A stretch of DNA of 64,000 bases, taken from NCBI GenBank assembly GCA_005281725.1, contig SSBO01000003.1, positions 2,903,824 to 2,967,823 on the forward strand, given 5' to 3'. The position numbers were made by a program, and so were the translations under genes. This document shows positions 15,401 through 27,325 of this stretch, piece after piece (the stretch's first letter is position 1; every line of letters begins with the position of its first letter). The notes under the pieces were generated by a model. It worked only from the letters and a program-made list of their open reading frames with translations, was not told the origin of the DNA and made no database searches. Source of the DNA: Wuchereria bancrofti (lineage: Eukaryota; Nematoda; Chromadorea; Rhabditida; Onchocercidae).

Positions 15401-18003
15401 TTTCATATCATTTCCGTACAGAATTTAATATTTTCAATCTTTTCATCTTATCTGCAATCATATCTAATCCATGAAACATTGCTTTTTTTTCTGAAGAAAG
15501 AAACCAAATCAATAATTTTTAATACTAAAATACTTCAAAAGTGACAACTAATCGTATGGACAAAATAGCACAATGCATTTTAATAACAAAAAAAAAAGGA
15601 AAAAAAGAAAGGAAAACTGATTTAAAATTTCGTTAAACTATTAGTTTTGCAAAATTTCATCTCTTTGAAAGATTTTGAATTCGTTCAACAAATTCAAATT
15701 TTGAAAAATGGTATCAAATAGAGCCAATGATAGATTACCAACTTTTTTCCGATGTTTTATTTCATCCATCTATTCTTTTCTTTATTGGAAAATTTCGACT
15801 ATTATTGCCAACGACTAGTGATAACAGTGAATGTTATCAGTAGTATTAATCAATTTAATTTCCCCTAATAATCATTTTAGTCATCCATTGCTAATCATTT
15901 CAACAAGAATCATCAAATATTTCCATTTCCAGACTCATCTCCCCTTCTTTGATCAGTTGCATAGATAATGCTGGGAAAAATGAAACTGTGAATGAATTCC
16001 CATCTTTAAGCATCCTCGTCATCCTCTCTCTCTCTCCCTCTCTCCTTTCTATCTTTTTCCCTCTTTATCCTTTCTCCACAAAACCATAATAATATGCAAA
16101 TTTCTTCTCAAATCATTACTTCTCATCAAATTTTAAAAATTTATTTGATTTGATATTATAATTTCTGCTCCTCTTTTTCTTCTTGCTGTTCAATGGTTTG
16201 TGTGATTTTAGAAGGGAGCTACTGTCATATCATCTTTCTTCTCAATTCACTATTTCCCTAGACAATGATGCAAGCTCTCTTAACAGATCATATTTCTGGA
16301 TCTAAATTTATGCAAATTTAAATCAAATACTTCCCAATTCTATGGGAAGCGATGAATGAGAAGAAGAAACATTTGTAAGAATGCATCCATTTTTAAAACT
16401 GATAACGATAAAGATGAAATTGAATAGATAAAAAGTCTAAAGTATCTATTATCTATTAAAAGATTGAATCCAATGTACAATTTTCTGCTTTATTCCGTAT
16501 TTTTCGTAAAAATTTCACTTTATTACTTATCGGTTCGTCTATTCTAATTTGATTACCTTATCCGAATATTGCTTATATGCATGCTAAATATACACATTAC
16601 GTCTTTTATCAGTTAACAATTATCAAACTCAAATGATAACGTCAATTTCTATATATTATCAACGTAAAGCTTATTTATTTCAAGTGTAGACGTAGCGTAA
16701 ATAGCGTAAATTTATTATAGGAAAAACTATTTGTTCATAATTTTTTTTTTCTTTCTACAAAGAAAAAAGAAATAGATTATGTGATTGCCCTCATCCATTT
16801 TTTATCGTAACATTCATCTCGATGAAAACTCGTCCATCAGTTAACCTCATCGTAATAAAAACTATTCACCAATGGGTCACTGATATTATCTGTTATCAGT
16901 AAGCAACAAGTAAGGATCACAGTGACAAAAGCATTTGTATCAATCTCTCATTCAAAATATCTGATGGAAAAATGAAAAGGAGAGCGATGGTACAGAAGAA
17001 CTTTGCAAAAAAAAAAAGAGAAACTAAAACACTAAAATAAAAATCAAAATTTTCACTTTGGTTTTCATAGAACTACGATTCAGGTTGAGATTTATAAAAT
17101 TTCACTAAAATATATTAAATTAAAATATTTGCTAATTTTATTGTAAAATATTGGATTAATGAAACTTCAAATGTCATAAAAAAAGATAAAATTCTGGAAA
17201 CTGAAACAAACTAAACAAGACGGTTATAACCTTTGATAATATGTTATTAGGTAATTTGAAAATGACGAAATTACATGATATTTTGTTAATTTAACCGTTA
17301 ATTTAATTAGTAGCTTGATTTTATGCAGCATGAAATTTGAACATTTCTAGTTAGAAAAAATTTATTATTTGAAAATTAGATGCTAGTATTTTTCACAATT
17401 AAATGCTCTTATGGGAATTAATCCTTCCCCTAACTAAACACTTTAATTAATCAACAAAGAGCAATGATTAAGAGGAGAACAGAGAGAATAACGTAGTAAT
17501 GATCAATTACGAAATTAATTGAATTCATGATTAAACTCAACAGTTCGATTATATCATGAAATCGAAGATTAGCAATAATTGAATTTGTCTAACTCTATGA
17601 TAAATGACCAGAACATGACGACAGGCTATATAACATTACGATTTTCACATGAAATATTATAAAATTTAAATAGGAATAATATAAATTTTATATCTAATGA
17701 AATATTAAATATCTGTTTTCAGCTATATTTTTTACATTAATTATTTAAATTTTGATAGTGTCAAATTTTTAAATGTAAGAAACAATTTGAGAATCTACTA
17801 CAGATATAGAGAATCTAATGTATTCAAAATAATTCAAATTCAAAAGAATAAAAAAAAAAAACGAAAAAAAGGAACTAACCAGGATCAGTTGTTGTTGTTG
17901 TTGCTATTGTTGATGGCGGTTTTGACGATGATGGCGCTATCGCCGATTTCGATTGTACCAACAATAAAAGCAGAAATAAAATCAATAATTTAGCTTTTAG
18001 CAT
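339..18003 (-). CDS. lat-1: Latrophilin-type adhesion GPCR, 5' three exons (signal peptide + SUEL lectin domain); probably continues beyond position 1
   Basis: Join of 17880-18003, 7989-8175 and 339-468 on the minus strand; phases match (1/2, then 2/1). Residues 1-23 are a signal peptide (Leu-rich core 6-16, cleavage likely near Ala21-Ala23). Residues 24-41 are a Ser/Pro/Thr linker with a run of five Thr. Residues 49-137 are one complete SUEL (D-galactose/L-rhamnose-binding) lectin domain: CEGEE at 50-54, ANYGR at 70-74, GDPCPNT at 121-127, KYL at 129-131, and eight cysteines (50, 59, 80, 92, 105, 111, 124, 137). From recollection, the order signal peptide-linker-SUEL and motifs such as NYGRF, CQN, CNG and DPCPNT resemble C. 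elegans LAT-1, a surface receptor acting in embryonic tissue polarity and neuromuscular function. HRM, GAIN and 7TM parts are not in the window, so EVA-1 or a small secreted lectin remain possible. The frame stops at 339-341, but a GT donor at 349-348 would let it continue. Confidence 0.8.
5241..5270. repeat. (CT)n microsatellite
   Basis: Runs of CT with two GT interruptions, in lat-1 intron 2. Confidence 0.9.
7331..7380. repeat. (GA)n microsatellite
   Basis: About ten uninterrupted GA units within a longer purine tract, in lat-1 intron 2, about 610 bp downstream (minus strand) of exon 2. Confidence 0.9.
7989..8175 (-). CDS. lat-1: lat-1 exon 2: first two thirds of the SUEL lectin domain
   Basis: Acceptor TTTTTTTTGCAG before 8175, donor GTTAGTTCC after 7989, 187 nt. 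It encodes residues 42-103 with CEGEE, LECPIG, ANYGRFTLGLC and CQND. This is the SUEL core, with cysteines 50, 59, 80 and 92. It ends two bases into Arg104. The exon is clearly richer in G+C than the introns around it. Confidence 0.85.
12340..12360. repeat. (GA)n microsatellite
   Basis: About ten perfect AG units in lat-1 intron 1. Confidence 0.9.
13112..13144. repeat. (GA)n microsatellite
   Basis: GA tract with one GACA interruption, ending in a G5 run, in lat-1 intron 1. Confidence 0.9.
13490..13720. repeat. Degenerate tandem repeat with CATAAAAATCATG units
   Basis: Several diverged copies of a 20-30 bp unit built on CATAAAAATCATGCC and AAAATATTCATAAAT words, separated by poly-A runs. It looks like an old minisatellite in lat-1 intron 1. 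Confidence 0.5.
14600..14640. repeat. (GAAT)n tetranucleotide repeat
   Basis: About ten GAAT units with single-base changes (GAAA, GAGT). Confidence 0.9.
17880..18003 (-). CDS. lat-1: lat-1 exon 1: signal peptide and Thr-rich linker
   Basis: ATG at 18003-18001, then 41 codons and one base before the donor GTTAGTTCC. The N-terminus reads MLKAKLLILFLLLLLVQS, a classic secretory signal. The tail is PSSSKPPSTIATTTTTDP. The single base G left over joins AT at the start of exon 2 to make Asp42. On the plus strand this exon also reads as a Leu-rich frame, which is only its shadow. Confidence 0.8.
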
Positions 18004-18035
18004 GACGATGATAATACACTATCAAAGTCAAACAT
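17997..18035 (-). other. Upstream ORF overlapping the lat-1 start codon
   Basis: ATG at 18035-18033 opens a 12-codon frame whose TAA ends at 17997, overlapping the lat-1 ATG (18003-18001) in another frame. A second upstream ATG at 18055-18053 gives a five-codon frame ending at 18038. Both would be in the leader if transcription starts near the TATA box. Confidence 0.4.
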
Positions 18036-18152
18036 TGTTAAATGGTAATTAGCATGAAATAGTGAATAGTGCTAATACGATATTTGGCCAGCCACTTTGG
18101 CAATTGTAACAAATGCGGAATATGATAAATAGGCAAATAAATGGAAAGTTGA

Positions 18153-18160
18153 CTTTTATA
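18153..18160 (-). promoter_or_regulatory. Candidate TATA box of lat-1
   Basis: TATAAAAG on the minus strand, 150 bp upstream of the lat-1 ATG. A start site about 30 bp downstream (near 18,125) would give a 5' leader of roughly 120 nt. In an A+T-rich genome such a motif can occur by chance. Confidence 0.35.
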
Positions 18161-18339
18161 AATACAAGCAATTAAAATTTCTTGGGTAAAGTTAGCTGGC
18201 GGAATTGCTGACGGAATGATGATACTGCGGAATTGGTTCCTCTTCTTTTTTTCCCTCTTCCTTGTCAAACTGGTTGAATGAACGGAAATCTAGAAAAAGG
18301 TAAATAAAATTGTAGGTGGGATTTATTTTATCCATTATT

Positions 18340-18358
18340 CGCGCGCTTGGGGCGGAGC
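18340..18358. promoter_or_regulatory. GC box and CGCGCGC motif upstream of lat-1
   Basis: CGCGCGC at 18340-18346 is followed by GGGGCGGAGC at 18349-18358, a good match to an Sp1/KLF-type GC box. This is one of the most G+C-rich spots in the window, about 190 bp upstream of the TATA-like box, and fits a core promoter or proximal enhancer of lat-1. Confidence 0.4.
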
Positions 18359-21247
18359 ACGAAGGAAATTATTATCGATGATTCTAACATTATTTGTTGC
18401 TGAGATATATCGGTCATGTTTTAGCTTAAACTTAAACATACTTGGCTATTGGCCATATAAAAGTTAGTAGTAACTTAGTTAGAGGAGACAGAGGCTAAAG
18501 TTAAATATGGGCTAAAGTTCGTATACAAACAGGATATGTCATATTTCCGGAAATTATCGATGTTTGAAATAGAACTATAGTCGTTACTCCATCGGGAAAT
18601 TGCAATAAGGACAAAAAAATAGCCTGTGAATAGCACTTTTTTTAACGCAAAATAATCAATAACCATAAAAAAGAACAAATGCGCCAAAATTTAAAGAAAT
18701 ATAACTGAGAATAGCTACTATACAGATGGATAATATAGTACAAATCATTTTTTAATGTATTAGCTTACCTTTGCAAAAACGAATTATTATAATTCGTACC
18801 TGGCAGTTTAATTTTAGATTAGACTTTAAGCAAATAGCAAAAGAAATATTTCGAATATGATCAATAAAAGAGGATCATCTGATCATTTCATTTTATCTTT
18901 GCGCATTTAAATGGTAAGCTGTAAAATGGTGAATTACATTGCTGAATTATAAGTGATAAAGTGATCATAACTTGAACAGAGAATTGGTAAATGATTGCAA
19001 ACTGATAAATGTGGTGAGAGTTCAAGATAACGAATTGGTCAGGTGATCATAGTTGGAATAACAAACTGACAAGTGATCAGCTAATTATTATAATTTGTGA
19101 TAATGGATGGTACAATTGATGAAAGTGATTGCTATAGAAAGAGTGAAATTTTAATGTTTAGATTTAAAAAATTCGAAATGTGCAGTAAATTTAATTGGAA
19201 ATGAAATGAAAATTAAAAGAATTAACAAAAAAAAAAAATTCATCACATAGTTAGCAGCAGCCAAAACAAACAAATATACAAATTTATTGCTCTAATGTAC
19301 CATCATTTAACATTGATACCAATAGTATCGGAGCAAAAGCTTTGCTTACACAAACATTCTAAGAGATATCTCTTATACTACTACCAATCATTACAATTTA
19401 CCACACTTCACCTATCATCATCACTTTTCACCTGTATTACTCAAATTACTTTTATTTAACAATGCTATTTCACTGTAGCTAAAAATTTCTGAGAAGGTAA
19501 TATATCAAATAATTGATTGATAATATTTATTATAATATGTGCAGTAATTAGACAATATTAATATTAAATGTAAAAATTATACCAACAAAAGTTTATTTCA
19601 AAATCAACCAATAATACTATTTTTAACAAAATGATTAATTGATAGTAAATATATAGCATATTAATGATAAATGATTAACTGAATAAGATTAGGCAAATTT
19701 TGAAATCTTGTAGAATTGAAAATTAAAGCAAATTTATTTATTTGAGCTAAATTATGATAGCTGAAATAATCAATGTACGAAAATAATATTTATCTATCAT
19801 TTCAAGCTTGAATAATTGATAATAAATAATGGCAAAATTAGCAAATCCTAAATTTGGCTTCTATTGTTAACTGCTATGTCCACATCTATTTGTTAGTCTT
19901 GTTGAATAACATTTAGCCTAGCCAAATGAATAATTAGCTTTTTTGGCTCTTTTCTGAAGTTTTGGAAAGATATTTGACATCAAATTTTATTTTTATTACA
20001 ACGCGTAGCTTCCATTTTTTTGCACTGATTTGATATTTGATAATTAGAAATATATTTAAAAATAAACATATACTTAAAAGCAAAGTGATATTTAAAAAAA
20101 CAATAAAAATTTTAACAAATTTATGAAACTTTTTCCGTTTTCATTGATGAAATTATTCGTCGGATCGCTTACTATCACTAATTGAGGGCGCAATTAAAAC
20201 GGAACAGATGAATGCGTAAGTAAACGGAAAATCGCCATTAAGGGATTTTCTACTTAAAAATGATACAATTTTTTAATATTTCCGAAATCATAATTTAACA
20301 AAAAAAAAAAAAAAAAAGTTGGCTAACTAAATAGCAGATAACTCGAAGAAAGATCAGGGAAGAGGTAAGTTCAATTCAGATATCTTATCTCTTTATTAGA
20401 AATTAACAGTATTACTCGAAAACTTAAAATCTCAAGATTTTTAAAAAATTCGAAAAAAATTTCGTAATGGTAAAAAAAAATCTCAAGATTCTTGAAAAAT
20501 ATATTTATAAAAAAATAATTAAAAAATTTATTAATCAGTTAGACTTATTTTCTTTATATATAAGGGTTCAAATTTTTAATTCTACTTCATTTATTCGAAA
20601 TCTTCTGCAAGAAAAGATTATTGATTCTGTTGAAAATTTCGGTGTAATTTTTGGAAGAATGGAATTTATAGCTTTGCAAGGATTAAATTAATGGATTAGA
20701 TATTTCAGAATTAAAGCTTAAACTGGAAAAAAGAAGTGCCCAGAGATTAGCAAATAAATATATATGTAAATTTGAATCAATGACAGTTAAAAGAAAAAAA
20801 AAAGAACTATGAAGAAGCCCGCCGAGACTTCTTCACTATGCAACGATGCTATTAAAATGTTGAAGTGTTGATGTTAAAACCAATATTTCATTTAATTCAA
20901 TCTTATTTCTGCTAAAATGAATATTCGACAAAATTTCGGTTAGAAATAGGAAAAATTGTATCAATTTCCAGAATACACAGCATTTCCAGAAATTCACTCA
21001 GTCATATTGGAAAATCTTGAATGATTTTTGTATGAAACTGAAAAAAAAATCTTTCTAATTATAAAATTAACAGATTTATTAAATTACAAATTAGCACTGC
21101 ATATTGAATAATGCAAATATTAATTTAATAGTTGGAAATGATTATGTAATATGGATATTAATTAAATAGTAATTAAAATAATTCTGTGTTATTTCATTTC
21201 TAAATTAAAAATTTCAGTTTAACTTTCTTCAAAGGACATTAACGATT

Positions 21248-21405
21248 TAAAACAAAACAAAAAGCAAGCAGAAGATAACATTTTTTTTTTCATCTTTTTC
21301 CTCCCGCTTAATGCAGTCAGAATTTGAAAAATTGGACAAATTTTTGAGTGACAAGTCAAAAAAAAGAATTCAAAAATTAGAAAAATATTTCTGAGTTCCA
21401 TTTCA
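21248..21405. repeat. Left copy of a 158-bp exact duplication next to an N gap
   Basis: This block is identical to 21419-21576, with 13 Ns (21406-21418) between the two. Exact identity, and the fact that the copies are separated only by Ns, point to two contig ends carrying the same sequence that were scaffolded without merging. Confidence 0.85.
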
Positions 21406-21418
21406 NNNNNNNNNNNNN

Positions 21419-21576
21419 TAAAACAAAACAAAAAGCAAGCAGAAGATAACATTTTTTTTTTCATCTTTTTCCTCCCGCTTAATGCAGTCAGAATTTGAAA
21501 AATTGGACAAATTTTTGAGTGACAAGTCAAAAAAAAGAATTCAAAAATTAGAAAAATATTTCTGAGTTCCATTTCA
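21419..21576. repeat. Right copy of the 158-bp duplication
   Basis: Identical to 21248-21405. The minus-strand open frame that spans both copies and the Ns (21219-21626) is an artefact of this join, not a gene. Confidence 0.85.
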
Positions 21577-24460
21577 TTCATTTTTTTCTTTTCTTCCTTA
21601 TTAATATTCCTCTCATATTCATTCATCTATCTAACTCTCATCAAACTTATAGAATTCTATTTCATCAAAAAAAAAAGTAAAATTAGTGGTCTAAAGAAGA
21701 TAAACACTGAATATAATTATAAAAATATATGTAAGCGTAAATGACAGAACTATGTTAAACGTACGTCATTATGTAACGTGTATGATTCATCTTCCGTTAT
21801 CTCTACGTGCTGATATATACTTATGAAACGCATAGTGAAATCTTTTAATATTCATAAGCTTGCAGATATTTTTTTAATTAAAAAAATTTATTCATATAAT
21901 TTTTAATGATTTTTTAAAAATAATTTTTTCCTTTAATTTTTTTAAGAACTTGTAAGATAGCAAGCGTTTTTGTCTTTTTGTTTGTGAAAATTTTTAACAA
22001 TCATATTTGATTCAATTTGCTAAATAAAACAATCAATAATCATTAATATAGTATGATTATTAGTTTGATAATTAAGCAAAAATAAATGTCATTTTTCTAA
22101 TTTGTCATCAAATCATTGGTATTAAGGTCAAAAAAAAAAATGAAAAAAATGAAATATTATTGAGAATAAAAAAGAAAAGAGCAAAAAAAAAAGAGAAATC
22201 GATTCATCGTATTTCATTTCAAATTACTTCTCACAAAGTAAGGAAAGAGAAAAAGTCCGAAGGTTGACATAACCAAATGCTGACCAAAACAAGAATAATA
22301 AGGATTCTTGGAAATGCTTTCACCTCAATTTCACTCTTATCATTTTGTTGTTTACTATTTAACAAGAATGTCTAATAAGACTGAATTGCTAAGAAAACAC
22401 CAATGAACTTTTCTTCCTGCTCTTTTTTTTCCTCCCATTCCACTTTTTTTTTACTTTTTATTTCCCTTTCTTCGAAAAGTTTCGTGATATCATTCATTAA
22501 ACTTCATAATAGATTGATAATATATTATTTCTTTTAAAAAAAGTGTTAGATTTGATAATATCAGTGATAATTGCTAAACATGCTTGCATTAATCACATAT
22601 GCATATGATGCATTTCGAGAGTGTAAGCTAATTCAAAATATTTATTGGTGCTAATTATTCTTATAATTTGTCTCTAAAAGATTTCTTCTATGAATTGAAA
22701 AGCAGTATTGATTATTTTCTTATCAATAGTAAAGAAATATTTTCTCTCAGATAAAATAAAACACTCTTTGGTGTATTTAATGAACAATTGTCACAAAGAT
22801 GATCAAAATATTGATTGATATCAATCGGTGGCGCATTTCGTTTTTACATATTCTATTTACTTAGAAATGACCCATTGGATGACAGTCAAGCGGTATTATT
22901 AACAAGCGCAAAAAGAACATCTGTTTGCATAGGAAAAGTCAATGGTGCAAGTAATTTATGTATAAATAAATAGGCTGTGCACAACATAAAATTGGATTAA
23001 TAATTCATTAATTATACTGAATCTTTCCATATGGAAGTCATTAATAGTATGATTAGTTGGGCGTTAATGTCCTCTACATGATTCCGCAATTTCAATTTTT
23101 ATTCATTTCATTTTCACACATTTAAAAGGAACCACATTATCTCAACTTATTGTCAACAGAAGAAAGTAATTAATATTGCTTCAAATTTAAACAATTTCAT
23201 TTTGAATTAGACACTAAAATAGATTAATCAATTTACGATTGTAATTAGATTATTATCATTAGTCTGTAAATCGTAAAATACATTTCAAATTACCATTATT
23301 ATTATAACCATTATCATTCTAAATTAATTTTCTTTTCACAAATAAATCGATCCTTCTCTAAATATTCAATTAAATCACTAAGCTATTTTGCTATTTATTT
23401 AACTTTCAAGAAGTTAATTAATTACAACTTATCCTTGAAAGAGCAATAAGCTTTATTAAAATTCTTCACAAAACATCCATCATTTTTAAGATTTGATTTT
23501 GAATCTAATATATATGAGAAACTAAAAGTTCAATCTATCTTAACTAGAAAAAATTAGTCACTTTTGCTTTTTGCAACTATTATTTTTATTAATTTCTATC
23601 CCTTTAACGTTGTCATTTCAGTGCAAAAAATTCCTTAAAATTTTTTGATATGTGACAAACTGCACTGTCCATTTAGTGCTTTTGTAGGAAAAATTGAAAA
23701 AAAAAGACAAAAAAAAATGATTTTCTGAAAAGGTTATGCGATAAATGATTTTATTCATTCATCTGAAATGAAAATAAAAGTGAAAAATTTGGGAATTTAT
23801 TTTTCCTTACCTTAAAATCATAATTTTTATTCTTTAAATGTTGTGTAGAAAAAAAAGCAGAACAGATTTATATGTTTACTACTATATAGAAATTAGCTAG
23901 TTTAAGACCAACCTACATAGCATTAAGCTCTTCTCCTGGGGATTTGCAAAAGAATTCAAGAAAATGAAAAAGCGTTTTTTTTTTTTAGAAGCAATATTTC
24001 GACAAAGACGAAAAACGATGAAATAATAAAGATGAAATAATAGAAATAAAATGCTTTATGTAGTAGGAAATGAATGCATGATACGAATTATATATTTAAT
24101 AATTTAAACTAATTTTTACTTATTTAGCTAACGAAGTATCGTAATTATTTTGTATCAAAAGTTGCACATCTCACTTTTATATTAAATTGGAATTTGATAA
24201 AGAAAAATTAAGCTTATTTACAAAAATATGTAAATACAAATTGGAAAATGTAATAGCGAAGAAAAAATGCTAATAAATGTAAACCACACAATTCTATGCA
24301 ACAAGCTTAACGATTGAAAAGCATTCAAATGAAGCTATTACTCATAACATTGATAAAAAAAAACAACAACAACAACAGTAACCGATGAGCATTTTCCATT
24401 TTGTTGCTGGAATGAATCAAAATGACAATCGGTCGAAGAAGGAATCGATCATATCATATC

Positions 24461-24540
24461 GAATGAATGAATGAAAGAATGAATGAATTAATGAATGAGT
24501 GAATGAAAGAATGAGTGAATGGATGAATGAATGAATGAAT
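24461..24540. repeat. (GAAT)n tetranucleotide repeat, 80 bp
   Basis: About twenty GAAT units with scattered changes to GAAA, GAGT and GGAT. It is the same motif as at 14,600, so the motif is recurrent in this genome. Confidence 0.9.
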
Positions 24541-26989
24541 TATGTGATACGGAAGGAATTAACGATACAATACTTTTACAAATTGCAACAAATTAATGTC
24601 GTGTTAATTTGAAAATGAAAAGAACATTTCTTTTTTTCTTGACAATTGGAAAAGCGGAAATATTATCAGTGCAGAACAATTGATTGAAAAAATCGAAATG
24701 CAATTAATCGAAGAAATTAATAATTTTAAAGTAAATGAATTAATTAATGAATAATATGATATGTGAAATTGGTGCTACATAATTTGAAGATAAAAAAGAA
24801 TTTTATTTTTTAATAATTTAAAAAGGCGGAAATGTCTTCAGTACAATATATTTGTTATGAATTAATTGAAAGAAATTTACGCTCATAATTTATCTTTTCA
24901 AAATTGCTAATGAAATTAAATTAGTGAAACATTTTCTTCGTTTTTTTCCTTTGAGTAAATAGATCTCAATAACAATTAATTTTTTAGAAGAACTATTTAT
25001 TTTGATCATTAATTTACTGTCCTTCTTTCTTCCTTCTTTATTTTCTTTCTGAACTTTTCTGCTATTTTTCCATAATAACACTTTTTTAATCAAAATGATG
25101 AAAGTGTTGAAATTTATTTGAATTTTATAATTTCATATCTATTTAGATAAATACCTATCTGTTTTGCTCTATTTACTTAGCATCAATATAATAAATTTCA
25201 TTAATAATATCTATATATATATCTATATATTAGCTAGAAGCAATCCCATTTTACATTTTTTCATTGAGTTTTAAATATCACTTACAACTGCTCACTTGAT
25301 ACTGATAATAATGATGATAAGTTAGCTAATCATATCAATTACATATATGATACTTTCATCCTATATTCATCCAAATTTAATCATAAAATTAAATCGTAAA
25401 GATACGAAGAGTGTAGACAAAACAAATGGCTTACCAAATGGCTAATCAACTTAGCTCTCCCATAAAATATTGATGCATAAGGTAGGAATATATATAAATG
25501 AAATTCCCTCGAGATTACGCATAAATTTACATATATGCACAAAAAATTTTGGAGAGGAAATGAAGAAAAATCAAAGTATGCAATTATGGATGCTATCAAT
25601 TTAATCCAAATTATTAAGACAAGGTGGAAAATAGTTGAAAAATAAAAATTTTAAATGATTACTTTTGATAAAAATCAAAGTAAAAATATGAAGTGAAGAA
25701 ATTTTTGAGAAAAAAAAGTTGAAAATTGAAAATTTGAAGTTAAGAATTTAAATGAAAATTTTAAAAACTTAAGCAAAAAATTTAAATAATACATCAATGC
25801 AATATGAAAAAAGCAGTTAATTTAGTTTACATTTACCTATTTCTGGTGAATTTGATATGAATAGAAAAAAAGTTTATTTAATTAAGCAATCCGATTAGGA
25901 GGAAAGAACTTCTTCCGTTTATACGCTATAATCTGGACTTAACCCCTATCACCCCTCCAGAAGTGTATGTTTATTTTCCAGATAATCTACTAATCAGGTT
26001 TGATTTTACTATCTAAACCTAAATCTTATCTTTTCACACCTACTTCATTACTAAATATACGAAGAATTTTTTTTTCCATTTTAAGTCGAAAAGTCCCGGA
26101 AATTTGGTGATTAAATTTTCGAGCGCTTATTGCAGCACAACAAATATTTTAAGTTATATAATAAGGATGAAAATTGAACAATAGTTCAATTTTCAAAATT
26201 TGAAGTACCTTTTCTATTGCAAGAAAGCTTCAGCTAGAGCAAATAAGTCAATAATGGTTAACTGAATTTATAAGTAAACAACTGAGTAAATTAAGGGAAT
26301 AACAAAATAAGCGCCGACCAAGTAAGTTTGAATTCTAATAAAGTTTTTTAAAAATACTACGACTTTTTTCTATGGCACATTATCAAGCAATATTTCGAAG
26401 AAAAATCGAAATTTTATAAAAAAAAATATCACATAAATGAAACACACAAAAATATCACATTTTATAAAAAATATTACATCACATAAATTATGGAAATGTT
26501 AATGAGAAAAAATAAATAAATTAGAGATGAAAGAATTATTCAGACTATTTTGATAAAATTATTAATGTGTTGGCGTAAACTAAAATTATCAATAATGAAC
26601 AACAACGACAGTAACGAACAGCAACGAAAGTAACAACAACAACAACAATAACAGTGACAATAGCAACAATAGAAGTGCGGGAACGAATGAATTTTAAAGT
26701 TCAATGATAAAGATCATTTTTACATGCAAATACGATTCATTGTGTATAAGATTATCAGCAATGATTATTTCCAGTGAATATAACAATAATAACAGAAATG
26801 CGGGAAAAAGCTGATCCCTTGATCAGAAAGGTCAAGTAGTTGAATTCATGGAATTGAATGAGATATTATGAATAATGTTGGTGTGACAGAGAAGGTGGTA
26901 AGAATTAAGAAAGAAGAAGAAGAAGCACTCACTCTTTCATATGATTTGTGACTTTATGGCATTTGCGGAAGGACAAAAAGGGAAGACGG

Positions 26990-27118
26990 ATGAGCAAATG
27001 GGACAGAGAGAAGGAAGAAGGGATTGCTTTGGATTTTACTGAAAGCTCCACCCGATCGGTGGTCATTTATGTGGTCATTTATGGCATTTTGCAAATGATG
27101 TACATCATGCAGGGATGA
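26990..27118 (+). CDS. Possible small ORF, 42 codons, in a GC-richer patch
   Basis: ATG at 26990, TGA at 27116-27118. The peptide starts MSKWDREKEEGIALDFTESS and ends with a hydrophobic stretch around VVIYVVIYGILQ. The open frame extends upstream without ATG to about 26,946. The family is unknown. The patch also contains CCACC-CGATC-GGTGG, an inverted repeat, and two direct copies of GGTCATTTATG, so a regulatory element is equally likely. Confidence 0.15.
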   Translation: MSKWDREKEEGIALDFTESSTRSVVIYVVIYGILQMMYIMQG

Positions 27119-27271
27119 GATACTTTACAACTTTGATTATCCAATTTTTTAATTTCAAAATTGATTTTTAAAATATATTGGAGAATTCTTGAACGTTTCT
27201 CATTCCGTTCAAATTAACAAATCAACATATCACTTGTTGAAGACAAATGCGCAAAGGGATTTGATGCGCAT

Positions 27272-27325
27272 GACACACATACGCAGACACAGACGCACAC
27301 ATGCACACACACACACACAGACAAA
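27272..27325. repeat. (CA)n microsatellite
   Basis: CA tract interrupted by CG, TG and GA steps. The Cys/Val-rich minus-strand open frame across it is a by-product. Confidence 0.9.

Larger units (their letters stand above)
8176..17879 (-). other. lat-1: lat-1 intron 1 (about 9.7 kb)
   Basis: Lies between the signal-peptide exon and the SUEL exon, with phase-1 borders. It holds CT/GA microsatellites (9018-9042, 12340-12360, 13112-13144, 16022-16050), a GAAT repeat (14600-14640), a degenerate minisatellite (13490-13720) and a run of TTAA units (8803-8822). The plus-strand frame at 8477-8743 lies inside and is not supported. Confidence 0.65.

Noticed and set aside
17787..17993. Plus-strand frame with an eight-leucine run
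   Set aside because: It is the reverse complement of the Thr/Pro-rich lat-1 exon 1; the minus-strand frame is the coherent one.
18038..18268. 76-codon minus-strand frame just upstream of lat-1
   Set aside because: It lies over the TATA-like box and leader, has no recognisable domain, and ends before the lat-1 ATG in another frame.
21219..21626. 135-codon minus-strand open frame, one of the longest in the window
   Set aside because: It crosses the Ns and reads the same duplicated block twice; it is created by the assembly join.
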